Part shown: positions 1 to 8,677 of the stretch, in pieces
How the letters are laid out: every line of letters begins with the position of its first letter
How positions within the stretch are numbered: position 1 is the first letter of the stretch
Assembly (NCBI RefSeq): GCF_913773735.1
Contig: NZ_CAJYEB010000025.1
Coordinates: 1-64,000 of the forward strand
From: an uncultured Massilia sp.
Lineage (GTDB): Bacteria; Pseudomonadota; Gammaproteobacteria; Burkholderiales; Burkholderiaceae_D
DNA length: 64,000 nucleotides
Reading direction: 5' to 3'
Translations under genes and position numbers: made by a program
The notes under the pieces: model-generated
Told to the model about the DNA's origin: nothing
What the model saw: the letters and a program-made list of their open reading frames with translations, nothing else
Databases searched by the model: none

Positions 1-81
1 GCGCAGGCGCACGAGATCCTGCGTGCACAGCGGTAACGCTTCGAGTACGGCAATCACGTCGTCGAACGCCAGAGCCTGCAT
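1..81 (-). CDS. Partial CDS, 5' end only, unknown function
   Basis: The first 27 codons of a leftward gene run off the window edge. It begins with ATG at 81, preceded by a good GGAGGCAG ribosome-binding site, and reads MQALAFDDVIAVLEALPLCT and onward. It is divergent from glucarate dehydratase, so it could be a regulator or another aldarate gene, but too little is visible to assign a family. Confidence 0.6.
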   Translation of the reverse strand, partial: MQALAFDDVIAVLEALPLCTQDLVRLR

Positions 82-185
82 TGCTGCCTCCCCATGAGTT
101 ACCTCGACAATGGGTGAGACTGCCAGCGCAGCGGATGGTTCGCACAATTAACGCGAACAGCGCCAAAAAAATCTTCATCGATGCG

Positions 186-238
186 TTGACACGCATTTTG
201 AGATACCGGTATCATGAATCCTCCTTGATACCGGTACC
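186..238 (+). promoter_or_regulatory. gudD promoter with two operator-like dyads
   Basis: TTGACA (186-191) and TATCAT (210-215), 18 bp apart, form a strong sigma70-type promoter. A perfect palindrome, GATACCGGTATC (202-213), overlaps the -10 element. A second copy with one change, GATACCGGTACC (227-238), lies 25 bp downstream near the expected transcription start. Two similar dyads in this arrangement suggest a dimeric repressor that blocks gudD, perhaps of the GntR or LacI type. The regulator is not identified; the truncated gene at 1-81 is one candidate. Confidence 0.7.
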
Positions 239-256
239 ATCCATTTGCAGGCATCC

Positions 257-1618
257 ATGACCCCCATTTCGACTCCGCCAGCGCCAGCTACCCACGGCAC
301 GCCCAGCGTGACTTCCATGACCGTCGTGCCGGTCGCGGGGCGCGACAGCATGCTGCTCAACCTGAGCGGCGCGCACGCGCCGTACTTCACGCGCAACCTC
401 GTGATCCTGCGCGACAGCAGCGGCAACGAAGGCGTCGGCGAGGTGCCCGGCGGCGAAGCGATCCGCCGCACGCTGGAGGACGCGCGCGCCCTGGTGGTCG
501 GCCGGCCGATCGGCGCCTGGAACGCCGTCCTGCGCAGCATGCGCGACGCGTTCGCGGGGCGCGACGCCGGCGGGCGCGGGCGCCAGACCTTCGACCAGCG
601 CGTGATGATCCACAGCGTCACCGCGGTCGAATGCGCCTTGCTCGACCTGCTCGGCAAGTTCATGGACGTGCCGCTGTCCGACCTGCTCGGCGAAGGGCGC
701 CAGCGCGACCGCGTCGAGATGCTGGGCTACCTGTTCTACATCGGCGACCGCCAGGCCACCGACCTGCCGTACGCCGCCGCGCCGGACGCGGACGACGACT
801 GGCTGCGCCTGCGCCACGAGCGCGCGCTGGACACCGACGCCATCGTCGCCCTGGCGCGCGCCGCGCAGGCGCGCTATGGCTTTCGCACCTTCAAGCTCAA
901 GGGCGGCGTGCTGCGCGGCGAGCAGGAGATCGAGGCGGCGCGCGCGCTCAAGGACGCGTTTCCGCAGGCCAGCGTCACGCTCGACCCGAACGGCTGCTGG
1001 CTGCTGGACGATGCCGTCCGCCTGTGCCGCGACATGGGCGGCGTGCTGGCCTACGCCGAGGACCCGTGCGGCCCGCAAGGCGAGTATTCGGGGCGCGAGA
1101 TCATGGCCGAGTTCCGCCGCGCCACCGGCCTGCGCACCGCCACCAACATGATCGCGACCGACTGGCGCGAGCTGGTGCACGCGGTCCAGCTGGGCGCGCT
1201 CGACATCCCGCTGGCCGATCCGCACTTCTGGACCATGCAGGGCACGGTGCGCGTGGCGCAGATGTGCCAGGCCTGGGGGCTGACCTGGGGCTCGCATTCG
1301 AACAACCACTTCGACGTGTCGCTGGCGATGTTCACCCACGCCGCCGCCGCCGCGCCGGGCCCGATCGCCGCCGTCGACACCCACTGGATCTGGCAGGACG
1401 GCCAGCAACTGACGCGCGCCCCGCTACGCATCGAGGAGGGCATGGTGCGCGTGCCGACCGCGCCCGGCCTCGGCGTGGAACTGGACATGGCGGCAGTGGA
1501 AGCCGCCCATCGCCTGTACCTGTCGATGGGACTGGGCGGGCGCGACGATGCCGTCGGCATGCAGTACCTGATCCACGACTGGAAGTTCGACAGCAAGAGG
1601 CCGTGCATGGTGCGTTAG
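257..1618 (+). CDS. gudD: Glucarate dehydratase
   Basis: This enolase-superfamily enzyme dehydrates D-glucarate (and L-idarate) to 5-keto-4-deoxy-D-glucarate in the cytoplasm. The N-terminus carries [11 protein letters not shown] and [13 protein letters not shown], nearly as in E. coli GudD as I remember it. Later motifs match the enolase barrel: FKLKGG (catalytic Lys), DPNG, AEDPCG and ATNMIATDW (metal ligands), and SHSNNHFD (catalytic His). The end, KRPCMVR, is also as in the family. Length is 453 aa from ATG 257; a TTG at 245 would add four residues. The gene stands behind its own promoter with two dyads. A palindromic repeat element follows the stop codon directly. Confidence 0.95.
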   Translation: MTPISTPPAPATHGTPSVTSMTVVPVAGRDSMLLNLSGAHAPYFTRNLVILRDSSGNEGVGEVPGGEAIRRTLEDARALVVGRPIGAWNAVLRSMRDAFAGRDAGGRGRQTFDQRVMIHSVTAVECALLDLLGKFMDVPLSDLLGEGRQRDRVEMLGYLFYIGDRQATDLPYAAAPDADDDWLRLRHERALDTDAIVALARAAQARYGFRTFKLKGGVLRGEQEIEAARALKDAFPQASVTLDPNGCWLLDDAVRLCRDMGGVLAYAEDPCGPQGEYSGREIMAEFRRATGLRTATNMIATDWRELVHAVQLGALDIPLADPHFWTMQGTVRVAQMCQAWGLTWGSHSNNHFDVSLAMFTHAAAAAPGPIAAVDTHWIWQDGQQLTRAPLRIEEGMVRVPTAPGLGVELDMAAVEAAHRLYLSMGLGGRDDAVGMQYLIHDWKFDSKRPCMVR

Positions 1619-1625
1619 GGCCTGC

Positions 1626-1785
1626 CTGGCTGAAACAGCGTCGTTGGCAGCGAGACCGTCGTCCCGGCGCAGGCCGGGACCCAATATTCGAGCGCTGCCG
1701 CGATGCTTGCAAATCGGACCCCGGCCTTCGCCGGGGCGACGTGCAGTCAGGAACAATAGCATGTTGTTCCAGCGTATTCAGCCAG
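1626..1785. repeat. Palindromic REP/MITE-like element, copy 1
   Basis: About 160 bp lie between an imperfect terminal inverted repeat: CTGGCTGAAACAG on the left and GCGTATTCAGCCAG on the right. Inside are two hairpin-forming blocks, GTCCCGGCGCAGGCCGGGAC (1661-1680) and ACCCCGGCC-TTCG-CCGGGG (about 1719-1735). It starts 8 bp after the gudD stop. A near-complete copy lies at 26797-26925 and a half copy at 4290. No ORF is present. It may act as a transcription end or RNA-stabilising structure. Confidence 0.75.
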
Positions 1786-1849
1786 ATAGACCCTTGCCCC
1801 GGCGCTGCATCGATTACACACATAACCCATAAAAAAGCAGGAGACGAAC

Positions 1850-4285
1850 ATGCCGCGAAACGAAAAATTGACGATGTGTCCGATGGCCCTCGCCGTGGCG
1901 CTGGCCGTGGCGGGGCTGGCCCGGCCGGCCGTTGCGCAGGAAGCCGCGCAGGGACCGGGACAGGCAGGAACGCCGGGCCTGGAACAGGTGGTGGTGACCG
2001 CCAACAAGCGCGTCGAGAAGCTGGAGAACGTGCCGCAGTCGATCTCGGTGATCGGCGAGGAACTCCTGCAGCGCAATAACGTGCGCGACCTGGACGACAT
2101 CATCGAGCTGTCGCCGGCGCTGACCAAGACCCAGTCCGACAACCCCGCCAACACGGGCCTGAACATGCGCGGCATCGGCACCCAGTCGATCGGCATCGGC
2201 GTCGAGTCCGACGTGGCCGTGATCGTCGACGACATCCCGATCGGCATGCAGGTGCAGGCCTTCCGCGACCTAACCGACGTGTCGCGCGTGGAAATCCTCA
2301 AGGGGCCGCAGAGCACCCTGTTCGGCAAGTCGGCCATCGCCGGCGCGATCAACATCGTCACCAAGCCGATCTCGGGACCGATCAAGTCGCGCGCCAGCAT
2401 CCTGCTGTCGGACGACCGCGAGTGGCGCCTGGGCGCCTCGATCGGCGGCGACGTCTCGGAAAAATTCGGCTTTCGCATCGCCGCCAGCCAGAACGACTTC
2501 CCGGGCAACGTCCACAACCTGACGACCGACAAGATGACCAACGGCGCCAAGGGCAAGACCTTCCTGGCCAAGCTGACCTGGCGTCCGTTCGACACGCTCA
2601 GCGTCGACTTCTCGCCGCGCTACAACCACACGCTGACCGATTGCTGCGTCGTGGTCCTGCGCGGCATCACCGGGACCAATGTGCAGAACGGCTTGCTGAA
2701 CAACGTCCCGGCATTCCCGATCGCGACGGTGCTGGACGGGATCTCGGCCGACCGCGACAACATCAACATCCGCAACGACACCTTCACGGGCCAGGACTCG
2801 ACCACGCGCGGCGCGGGCCTGCGCGTGAACTGGGAACTGCCCAACGGCGGCACCCTGACCTCGATCACCTCGACCGACCGCTACCACGCCAACGATTCGC
2901 GCGACCAGGACTTCACCGACATGCCGGTGATGCTGTACTACCGGATCACCGGCAGCAACCTGCCGGCCGGGATCAATGCCGGGTCGGAGCAGCACGGCCG
3001 CTTCGACGTCGTCTCGCGCACCCAGGAACTGCGCTACACGTCCAGCGACCAGGGACCGCTGCGCTACGTCGCCGGCCTGTGGTACGGCAAGAACGAGCTG
3101 TCGCGCTACTTCAAGCGCGGCGAGTACGGCTTGTCCGCGACCAGCCCCACCGAGTTCTACGGCGACACCTACAACATCAACAAGGCCGTCTACGGCCAGG
3201 GCAGCTGGGAATTCATGCCGCGCACGACGCTGACGGCCGGCGCGCGCTACAACCAGCAGGAATCCGGCTACCGCTTCCGCGGTTCGGGCAACCCGGCGGC
3301 GCTGCCGTTCGGCAGCCCGTTCGTCGCGGTGAACAACTTCTCCAGCCTGGGCAACAAGGACGAGCACGTGACCGGCAAGCTGAGCCTGCAGCGCCAGTTC
3401 CTGCCGAACCTGATGGGCTACGTGTCGGTGTCCACCGGCTACAAGGGGCACGCCTACGACATCACCAGCTCGCTCAACGCGCTGACGGCCGCGCAGCAGC
3501 CGGTCAAGCCGGAGACGGCGACGAGCTACGAGGTGGGCATCAAGGGCGGCTTCCTGGCCAACCGCGTGACGGTGGCGGCGACGGCGTTCAGCTCGAAGTT
3601 CAAGGACTACCAGCAGAACTCCGGCAGCTACATCCCGGACACGCTGATCTACCAGACCCGCCTGAACAGCCTGCCGGGCGTCGAGACCAAGGGCGTCGAA
3701 CTGGACGTGAACGCGCTGGTGACGACCAACCTGCTGGTCAACGCCGCCTGGGCCTACACCGACGCCACGATCACCGAATTCCGCAACGCCCAGTGCTACC
3801 AGGTGCCGGGCAGCCCCAACGGCGGCTTCAACGCCGGCTGCATCCTGCGCAATCCGGAATTCGGCAACCAGAACACGCAGGACGTCAGCGGCGGCCGCAT
3901 GCCGTTCGCGCCGCGCCGCAAGGCCACGGTCAACTTCCGCTACGACGTGCGCATGCCGCGGCGCAGCTTCGACGGCTTCGTCACCGGCAGCGTCAACTAC
4001 GCCAGCGACATGGTCACCAACCTGGACCAGAACCCGATCAACCACGTCCAGCCCACGACCTATTTCCACGCCGGCTTCGGCCTGCGCGACCACGCCGGCA
4101 AGTACACGTTCAGCGTGCGCGTGAACAACCTGATGGACAAGCGCTACATGAGCAACCGCACCGTGCAGCTGGCGAACTTCAATGCGAGCGCGCCGAACCC
4201 GGTCGCCACCGTCAATACGACGACCTGGACGCCGCAGCGCAATGCGTTCCGCAACATCGCGGTGAAGCTGGACGTGGTGTTCTAG
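1850..4285 (+). CDS. TonB-dependent outer-membrane receptor
   Basis: An 811-aa protein with a signal peptide (residues 1 to about 30, ending AVAQ), a TonB-box-like segment EQVVVTANK (about 45-53), a plug domain with VPQSISVIG and GPQSTLFGKSAIAGAINIVT, and a long beta-barrel ending in the aromatic residue expected of outer-membrane proteins (KLDVVF). It takes up a ligand across the outer membrane using TonB energy. The sequence does not show the ligand. Next to gudD a sugar acid or plant-derived compound is possible, but aromatic catabolic genes are also in the window. The start has a GGAGA-type site (CAGGAGACGAAC). The gene converges with the HNH gene. Confidence 0.92.
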   Translation: MPRNEKLTMCPMALAVALAVAGLARPAVAQEAAQGPGQAGTPGLEQVVVTANKRVEKLENVPQSISVIGEELLQRNNVRDLDDIIELSPALTKTQSDNPANTGLNMRGIGTQSIGIGVESDVAVIVDDIPIGMQVQAFRDLTDVSRVEILKGPQSTLFGKSAIAGAINIVTKPISGPIKSRASILLSDDREWRLGASIGGDVSEKFGFRIAASQNDFPGNVHNLTTDKMTNGAKGKTFLAKLTWRPFDTLSVDFSPRYNHTLTDCCVVVLRGITGTNVQNGLLNNVPAFPIATVLDGISADRDNINIRNDTFTGQDSTTRGAGLRVNWELPNGGTLTSITSTDRYHANDSRDQDFTDMPVMLYYRITGSNLPAGINAGSEQHGRFDVVSRTQELRYTSSDQGPLRYVAGLWYGKNELSRYFKRGEYGLSATSPTEFYGDTYNINKAVYGQGSWEFMPRTTLTAGARYNQQESGYRFRGSGNPAALPFGSPFVAVNNFSSLGNKDEHVTGKLSLQRQFLPNLMGYVSVSTGYKGHAYDITSSLNALTAAQQPVKPETATSYEVGIKGGFLANRVTVAATAFSSKFKDYQQNSGSYIPDTLIYQTRLNSLPGVETKGVELDVNALVTTNLLVNAAWAYTDATITEFRNAQCYQVPGSPNGGFNAGCILRNPEFGNQNTQDVSGGRMPFAPRRKATVNFRYDVRMPRRSFDGFVTGSVNYASDMVTNLDQNPINHVQPTTYFHAGFGLRDHAGKYTFSVRVNNLMDKRYMSNRTVQLANFNASAPNPVATVNTTTWTPQRNAFRNIAVKLDVVF

Positions 4286-4289
4286 GGTT

Positions 4290-4346
4290 CTAGCCGACTG
4301 AAACAGGATCGTTCGCAGCAAGACCGTCGCGCCGGCCCGCGCCTGG
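4290..4346. repeat. Degenerate half copy of the palindromic element
   Basis: The segment CTAGCCGACTGAAACAGGAT followed by TCGTTCGCAGCAAGACCGTCG aligns with the left half of the element at 1626, with several changes. The right half is missing or unrecognisable. It begins 5 bp after the stop codon of the TonB-dependent receptor, the same position relative to a gene end as copy 1. Confidence 0.6.
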
Positions 4347-4391
4347 ACGACGGCCAGATCCTGTCCGGACCGCCTGCGGTGCGCCATGGAT

Positions 4392-4406
4392 CCTGCCGGC
4401 GGCAGG
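4392..4406. terminator. Hairpin between convergent genes
   Basis: CCTGCC-GGC-GGCAGG is a six-pair GC stem between the receptor (ends 4285) and the HNH gene (ends 4424). There is no T-tract, so termination is only possible. Confidence 0.35.
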
Positions 4407-4423
4407 CGGCGCGGGCACGCCGG

Positions 4424-6772
4424 TCAATCCGACGCGAAGTGCTCGATCTCGCCGTCGTCGTCGAACGAGGCCGCCACGGCGCGCTGGGCTTTTGCTTGCG
4501 CCTGCAGGCTGGCGATCAGGGCATCGACGCGCGTGTCTTCGTCCACGAGCGCTTGCTGCCTGCGTCCCAGCTTGCGATTACCCCCTTTTCTGTTTGCCAG
4601 CATCGTCTCCTTCCTCGTCTTTGCGGTGTCGACGTACCAGTCGATGGCGGGCTCGGGCTTGTAGACATGGTTGGTGGAAGCCTCGTTGTGGAGGGATGGA
4701 TCGTCCCTCGTCGGCATCGGCGCCTTGATGGCATCGCTCCTGTCGACGAGCGCCGGCTTGCCGTCGTTCCGCGCGTCGACCGCCCGATGGAGGATATTGG
4801 AGATGGAATGGAGCGTCTCCATGCGCCAGGAGCCGGGCTGAATGCCGGCATCGTTGTAGCGTCCGATCAGGTCGTCGATGTCGTCGCGCAGGGCGCCGGT
4901 CTGCCGGAATGCCGACAGGAGCTGCGGTACGTACGGCTGGTAGTGCTGGAGCAGGGAGAAGAGTTCCTGGCCGCGCTTTGCATTGGGATTCAGGAAGGTG
5001 ACGAGGGCATGGTTTGCCTGCTGCGGCGTGAGCGTTCGCGCCAGCCATTCCCCGTAACGTGCCTGGATGACGGCAATGTCGTCCTCGAACGCGGGCGAGA
5101 GCGCCGTCAAGTCGTCGGCTACGCCGCGAAGCGTGTCGAAGACGTCGATCGTGGGGGCATCCGACATCATCGACACATCATCGGCCTGTTGCGGCGGGAC
5201 GGTCACTTGTTCCAGCCTGTCGGCCAGCTCCCGGCCCAGCGTCACGATCCGTAGCGCGGCCTGCCAGCACTGTTCCAGGAGGCCCGCATCACCGTACCAT
5301 TGCCCGAAGCGCTTATAGAGCTCTTGCAGCTTGTTGTCGCTATCGGGTAGTCCGGCCTTGCCTGCGGCGATTATCTTTTCATCGAGAACAGCCAGCAAGG
5401 CCGTTCGTTGGCCGCGGCACGTGCTGCTCCCCAGGGCTTCCAGTTGCTCGTTGATCACTTCGAGATCGACATACCAGCCCATGTAGCGGTCCGCCGCCGC
5501 GCCGGGCGCGAAATTCTTTTGGTCGTGAAACGTGTTGATTTCCTTGAGCAAGTCGTTCAATTCGTTGTAGTACATCTGCCGCGCCGCCTCGCGCATGTCG
5601 TTGCTCATCTTGAGCTTGCCATCCATATATGCTTGCAGCGATTGTTGCAAGGCGGCGCGGTGGGCACCGACGGGGGCGATCGAGAGTGGGGGCCAGGAAC
5701 GGTCGTTGACCGACGAGGTATAGTCGACGCTGGACGGTGTTCCCATGGTAGTTCCTCTTGCCTGCAGCGAGGTGCCGTTGAGTTCCTTCATCCATGCGAG
5801 GATGCAGTCCTGCGACAAGGCCGAGAATTCCGCCATCGGCGACACGCTGAAGGCCAGCCAGCGCATCGCTTCCAGCGCGTTGCCGAAGCGGGAAGGAGGC
5901 TGCCACAGGTTGGTCGTCGGACTGTTGCCGTAGATGCTTTCGCAGTAGCTCGCCAGGTCCTTCTGCGACTGCTCGCCGCTTCCGGCATCCGCCTTCAAGG
6001 TGCCGATCTTGCCGGCGACCCCGAAGAGCGCGTTGCGCACGTCCGCGCTGCCCATCATGTCCTGGCAGGCCATGATGAACATGGAGCGCAGGAATGCGAT
6101 ATGTCGGTGGCGCGCGGTCACCAGGTCGATCCGGTTCAGCCCCAGCTCGCGTACCATCTTGCCGACGCGCGCCGCTGCCACGGCGAATTCCGGCACGTCC
6201 TCGTTGACCTCTGCCGTGCCGCGCACCACGTCGAACGAGAGCCAGGCGCGGGGGTTCTCGATGGCGGGATCGATGAGGACGGCATCTTCTTCCAGATCCG
6301 TTTCCACGTCCTCGCCGGCGTCCAGGCGCCGGGACGACGCGATCAGCCCCTCCACCGCCGGCATCAGCGCGAAATAAGTGCCCTTGTAGGTCTCGTTGCA
6401 CATGTCGCAGGCCAGGAACAGGTTGCGCCAGTCGTAGGCCAGCCAGAAGTAGCCGGTGCCGGTCTGCGACTCGCCCGTGTACTTGGCCTTGGGACGGAAG
6501 TGTTCGACGTCGCCGTGGCTGACGCTCAGGATGCGGGTCTCGCAATAGGCGCATTTGCCGAAGTGCGTCTGCACCAGCCGGTTCTTGACTTCGGCGGAGC
6601 GGTAGGCGGCCGTGATGTAGACCGTGTCGGCCGCCGTGCCGCCTTTTTTCTTGGTCGAGGACACCTTGGTCTTGGCGCCGTGCTTCTTGTGGATCTTCAG
6701 GTTCGCCTTCGTCAGCTCGGCGTTCACCTCGTCCAGCTCTTCCGGCGCCGGGCCTTTTTCGATCCTGATCAT
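4424..6772 (-). CDS. Large HNH endonuclease-domain protein, last gene of a T6SS-adaptor-type operon
   Basis: A 782-aa protein. Residues 74-126 form a treble-clef HNH motif: C74-AY-C77, the DVEHFRPK block with H91, DWRN near 117, and C122-DM-C125-N126. This pattern resembles the retron/Septu-associated HNH family (TIGR02646, PtuB-like). The following roughly 600 residues are mostly helical and unrecognised; the C-terminus is charged (GEIEHFASD). It is the last gene of the five-gene leftward operon, 18 bp after the LysM gene, with a CAGGAGC site. A secreted nuclease effector or a defence nuclease are both possible. No immunity-like gene follows, since the next gene is convergent. By eye the 3' two thirds is less GC-rich than its neighbours. 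Confidence 0.75.
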   Translation of the reverse strand: MIRIEKGPAPEELDEVNAELTKANLKIHKKHGAKTKVSSTKKKGGTAADTVYITAAYRSAEVKNRLVQTHFGKCAYCETRILSVSHGDVEHFRPKAKYTGESQTGTGYFWLAYDWRNLFLACDMCNETYKGTYFALMPAVEGLIASSRRLDAGEDVETDLEEDAVLIDPAIENPRAWLSFDVVRGTAEVNEDVPEFAVAAARVGKMVRELGLNRIDLVTARHRHIAFLRSMFIMACQDMMGSADVRNALFGVAGKIGTLKADAGSGEQSQKDLASYCESIYGNSPTTNLWQPPSRFGNALEAMRWLAFSVSPMAEFSALSQDCILAWMKELNGTSLQARGTTMGTPSSVDYTSSVNDRSWPPLSIAPVGAHRAALQQSLQAYMDGKLKMSNDMREAARQMYYNELNDLLKEINTFHDQKNFAPGAAADRYMGWYVDLEVINEQLEALGSSTCRGQRTALLAVLDEKIIAAGKAGLPDSDNKLQELYKRFGQWYGDAGLLEQCWQAALRIVTLGRELADRLEQVTVPPQQADDVSMMSDAPTIDVFDTLRGVADDLTALSPAFEDDIAVIQARYGEWLARTLTPQQANHALVTFLNPNAKRGQELFSLLQHYQPYVPQLLSAFRQTGALRDDIDDLIGRYNDAGIQPGSWRMETLHSISNILHRAVDARNDGKPALVDRSDAIKAPMPTRDDPSLHNEASTNHVYKPEPAIDWYVDTAKTRKETMLANRKGGNRKLGRRQQALVDEDTRVDALIASLQAQAKAQRAVAASFDDDGEIEHFASD

Positions 6773-6790
6773 GATGCCGTGCTCCTGTCG

Positions 6791-7786
6791 CTAGCTGCCG
6801 TGCACGGCCTGCAGGCGCGTGCGCGTGGGTTGGTCGGGTTCGCCGGTCTGCTCCAGGCCTTCGTGGGCCTGGAATGCCAGCAGCGCCTGGTGCGTGGCGT
6901 CGTCGAGCGTGCCGTCGATCGCCGGCACCGCGTAGCCGAGGTTCGCCAGCCTGGCCTGGATGCCCGAGGCCTGCGTGATCGGATCGACCGTGCGCAGGCT
7001 CACCTCGAAGGTCCACAGCAGCGGCGCGCTGCCGATCGCGACCCGCGCCCGCGGCGCGTCGGGGCGCACGAAGCACGCGAGCATGCCGTCGGCGTCGGTA
7101 CTGCCGCGCCGCTCCTGGCCTGCCGGCTCGCCGTCGACCTCGACGACATAGGGCTGGCCGGCGAGCGGGTGGCCGGCCACCAGGGCCCGGAAGCGGAAGA
7201 TCGACGGCACGCCGCGGCGGCGGAAGCGATGACGGCGACCGCCTGCCGCATCATGGGCCGGCGTGCGTAGCGGCGGGACGAAGACCTTGTCGCCGGGCTG
7301 CAGCACGTTGGCGTCGCCGCGCCGCGCCTTCAGCGCCGCGTTGGCGGGATGCTCCCAGACGGTCGGGGAAAAGTGGCCGCAGGCGTAGGCGATGCTCTCG
7401 ATGTTCTCGCCCTGCGCCACGGTATGCCAGGCGCCGGCCGGCAGCAGCGCGTGCGGTTCGGCGGCGCCGGTCGCCGGTCCCGGGTGCGCGCGTGGCCCCA
7501 GCGCTTCGACGAATGCCAGCGCATCGCGGTCGAGCTGCGGGAAGACGATGCCGAAGCTGGCGCCATCGGCCAGGCCGGCGAGGCGCGCGAAGCCGTCGCC
7601 ATCCAGGAAGCCGGATGCCTGCGTGCCGTCCGGCAGGAAGACAGCGTATTCTTCCCACGGGACGGCGCCGCCGTCCTCGCCGACCAGTTCGATTTCCAGC
7701 CACTGCGATGGCGCCGCCGGCTGCCGTGCGTACGGACAGGGCTGGACGGAGGTGCCGGCCGGCTGGTCGTCGAACGGGTCAGGCAT
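6791..7786 (-). CDS. LysM / peptidoglycan-binding domain protein of the T6SS-adaptor-type operon
   Basis: A 331-aa protein starting at ATG 7786, which overlaps the previous stop by 8 bp. An N-terminal segment of about 120 residues has a small beta-rich look. It is followed by a LysM-like segment (WHTVAQGENIESIAYACG to PGDKVFVPPL). A C-terminal PG_binding_1 repeat follows (GIQARLANLGY, IDGTLDDATHQALLAFQ). In T6SS gene islands such proteins commonly lie between the DUF4123 adaptor and the effector. That placement is family knowledge, not proof of function. No signal peptide is visible. A longer upstream start at 7828 would run deep into the neighbouring gene and is less likely. Confidence 0.75.
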   Translation of the reverse strand: MPDPFDDQPAGTSVQPCPYARQPAAPSQWLEIELVGEDGGAVPWEEYAVFLPDGTQASGFLDGDGFARLAGLADGASFGIVFPQLDRDALAFVEALGPRAHPGPATGAAEPHALLPAGAWHTVAQGENIESIAYACGHFSPTVWEHPANAALKARRGDANVLQPGDKVFVPPLRTPAHDAAGGRRHRFRRRGVPSIFRFRALVAGHPLAGQPYVVEVDGEPAGQERRGSTDADGMLACFVRPDAPRARVAIGSAPLLWTFEVSLRTVDPITQASGIQARLANLGYAVPAIDGTLDDATHQALLAFQAHEGLEQTGEPDQPTRTRLQAVHGS

Positions 7787-8126
7787 CGCTTGCCGCGCGC
7801 CGGCCCTGCGACCGCGCCCACGCTTCATAACGGTCCAGCTTGTCGGACGGCGCCAGGCCCGTCGACATCAGGATGGCCAGCGCCGGCACCGGCAGGCGCC
7901 CATCCGGGAACGCGCCCAGGACGGTGCCCGTGATCTCGACGAAGCGGGCGATGTCGCGCTCGCTCGCCAGGCCGAACGCGGGCGCGTCCGCCACGCCGCG
8001 TTCTACCAGCACGTGCAGGTCCGTCTCCGGCAGCAGCGGGGCCAGGCTGTCGCGCAAGCGCCGCTTGAACCCGTCCAGGCTGGCCCGGTCGAAAGCCTGC
8101 ATTTGTTCGGCGCGGATCGTCAGCAC
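7779..8126 (-). CDS. Small protein downstream of DUF4123, T6SS-associated type
   Basis: A 115-aa soluble protein from GTG 8126 (reads MLTIRAEQMQAF), overlapping the DUF4123 stop by 7 bp. An ATG at 8102 is the alternative start. I recognise the opening as typical of small proteins encoded just after DUF4123 genes in VgrG islands, but I know no established function. Both ends overlap neighbours, so translation is probably coupled. Features: acidic N-terminal half with DLHVLVERGV, then SERDIARFVEITG, and a basic C-terminus. Confidence 0.7.
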   Translation of the reverse strand: MLTIRAEQMQAFDRASLDGFKRRLRDSLAPLLPETDLHVLVERGVADAPAFGLASERDIARFVEITGTVLGAFPDGRLPVPALAILMSTGLAPSDKLDRYEAWARSQGRRAASDA

Positions 8127-8677
8127 GGGGCGTCCTCCGGCTGCAGCGGATGGTCCTTCACGCGCATGGCATCGTCCTCCAGGTCGAACGCCCGGACGCC
8201 GGCGCCGCCGTCGGTTTCGGCGAGCAGCGCCGCCATCGGCCCGAGGAAGTCGCGGAATTCCTCGCTGGTACAAGTCGGCAGGAACACGTTCAGGACGCGC
8301 GGATCGTAGTAGCGGAACGCCAGCGTCCTGCCGTCCTCGGTCTTTACGCGCAAAAACTTCTTCAGGTGCAGGCGCAGTGTGTCGAACGGGACGCCGGCAC
8401 CGGCGCTGGCCAGGATGCCCCAGGACTGCCCCCAGCCCCGGCGCAGCAGCTGCGCGGTCGCGGGCGCATCCGGCGGCAGGCGCACAAGATAGGGCGCGGC
8501 CGCTTCCAGGCGCGGGTGCAGCGGACCGGAAAACAGGCAGGCGTGTTCCAGGCCGCTGGCGCGTACGAGGCCGGCGATCGCGGGATCGCGCGCGCCGTCC
8601 ATCACCCAGTGGACGTGCCGGCCGGCGTTGCCGGGCCAGAGGAGGGCGTCGAGGGACTGCATGATCATGTCGTTCAT
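8120..8677 (-). CDS. DUF4123 domain protein (T6SS adaptor/Tap type)
   Basis: A 185-aa protein from ATG 8677 with an AGGAAG site; the start overlaps the upstream stop as ATGA. The body matches DUF4123 proteins: HVHWVMDGARDP near the N-terminus, LVRLPPDAPATAQLLRRGWGQ, LRLHLKKFLRVKTEDGRTL, and FRYYDPRVLNVFLPTC. DUF4123 (Tap/TEC) proteins load effectors onto the T6SS spike protein VgrG. Here no VgrG gene adjoins, so either the cassette works with a spike encoded elsewhere or it has been displaced. ATG 8668 and 8665 in the same frame are possible internal starts. Confidence 0.82.
   Translation of the reverse strand: MNDMIMQSLDALLWPGNAGRHVHWVMDGARDPAIAGLVRASGLEHACLFSGPLHPRLEAAAPYLVRLPPDAPATAQLLRRGWGQSWGILASAGAGVPFDTLRLHLKKFLRVKTEDGRTLAFRYYDPRVLNVFLPTCTSEEFRDFLGPMAALLAETDGGAGVRAFDLEDDAMRVKDHPLQPEDAPC

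Noticed and set aside
99..215. 38-codon minus-strand frame with AAGGAGG before ATG
   Set aside because: No family, lies on top of the gudD promoter dyad, and the gene at 81 has its own ribosome-binding site; probably chance, though a leader peptide is not excluded.
1661..1740. CRISPR repeat unit
   Set aside because: The hairpin blocks are not in an evenly spaced array and have no cas genes near; they belong to the palindromic element family.
2270..4387. Long minus-strand open frame opposite the TonB-dependent receptor
   Set aside because: Arg/Gly/Ala/His-rich translation without family features; a shadow caused by high GC in the opposite strand of a clear gene.
5408..7270. Long plus-strand open frame opposite the HNH and LysM genes
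   Set aside because: No motif or ribosome-binding site; the minus strand holds the HNH, LysM and overlap signals.
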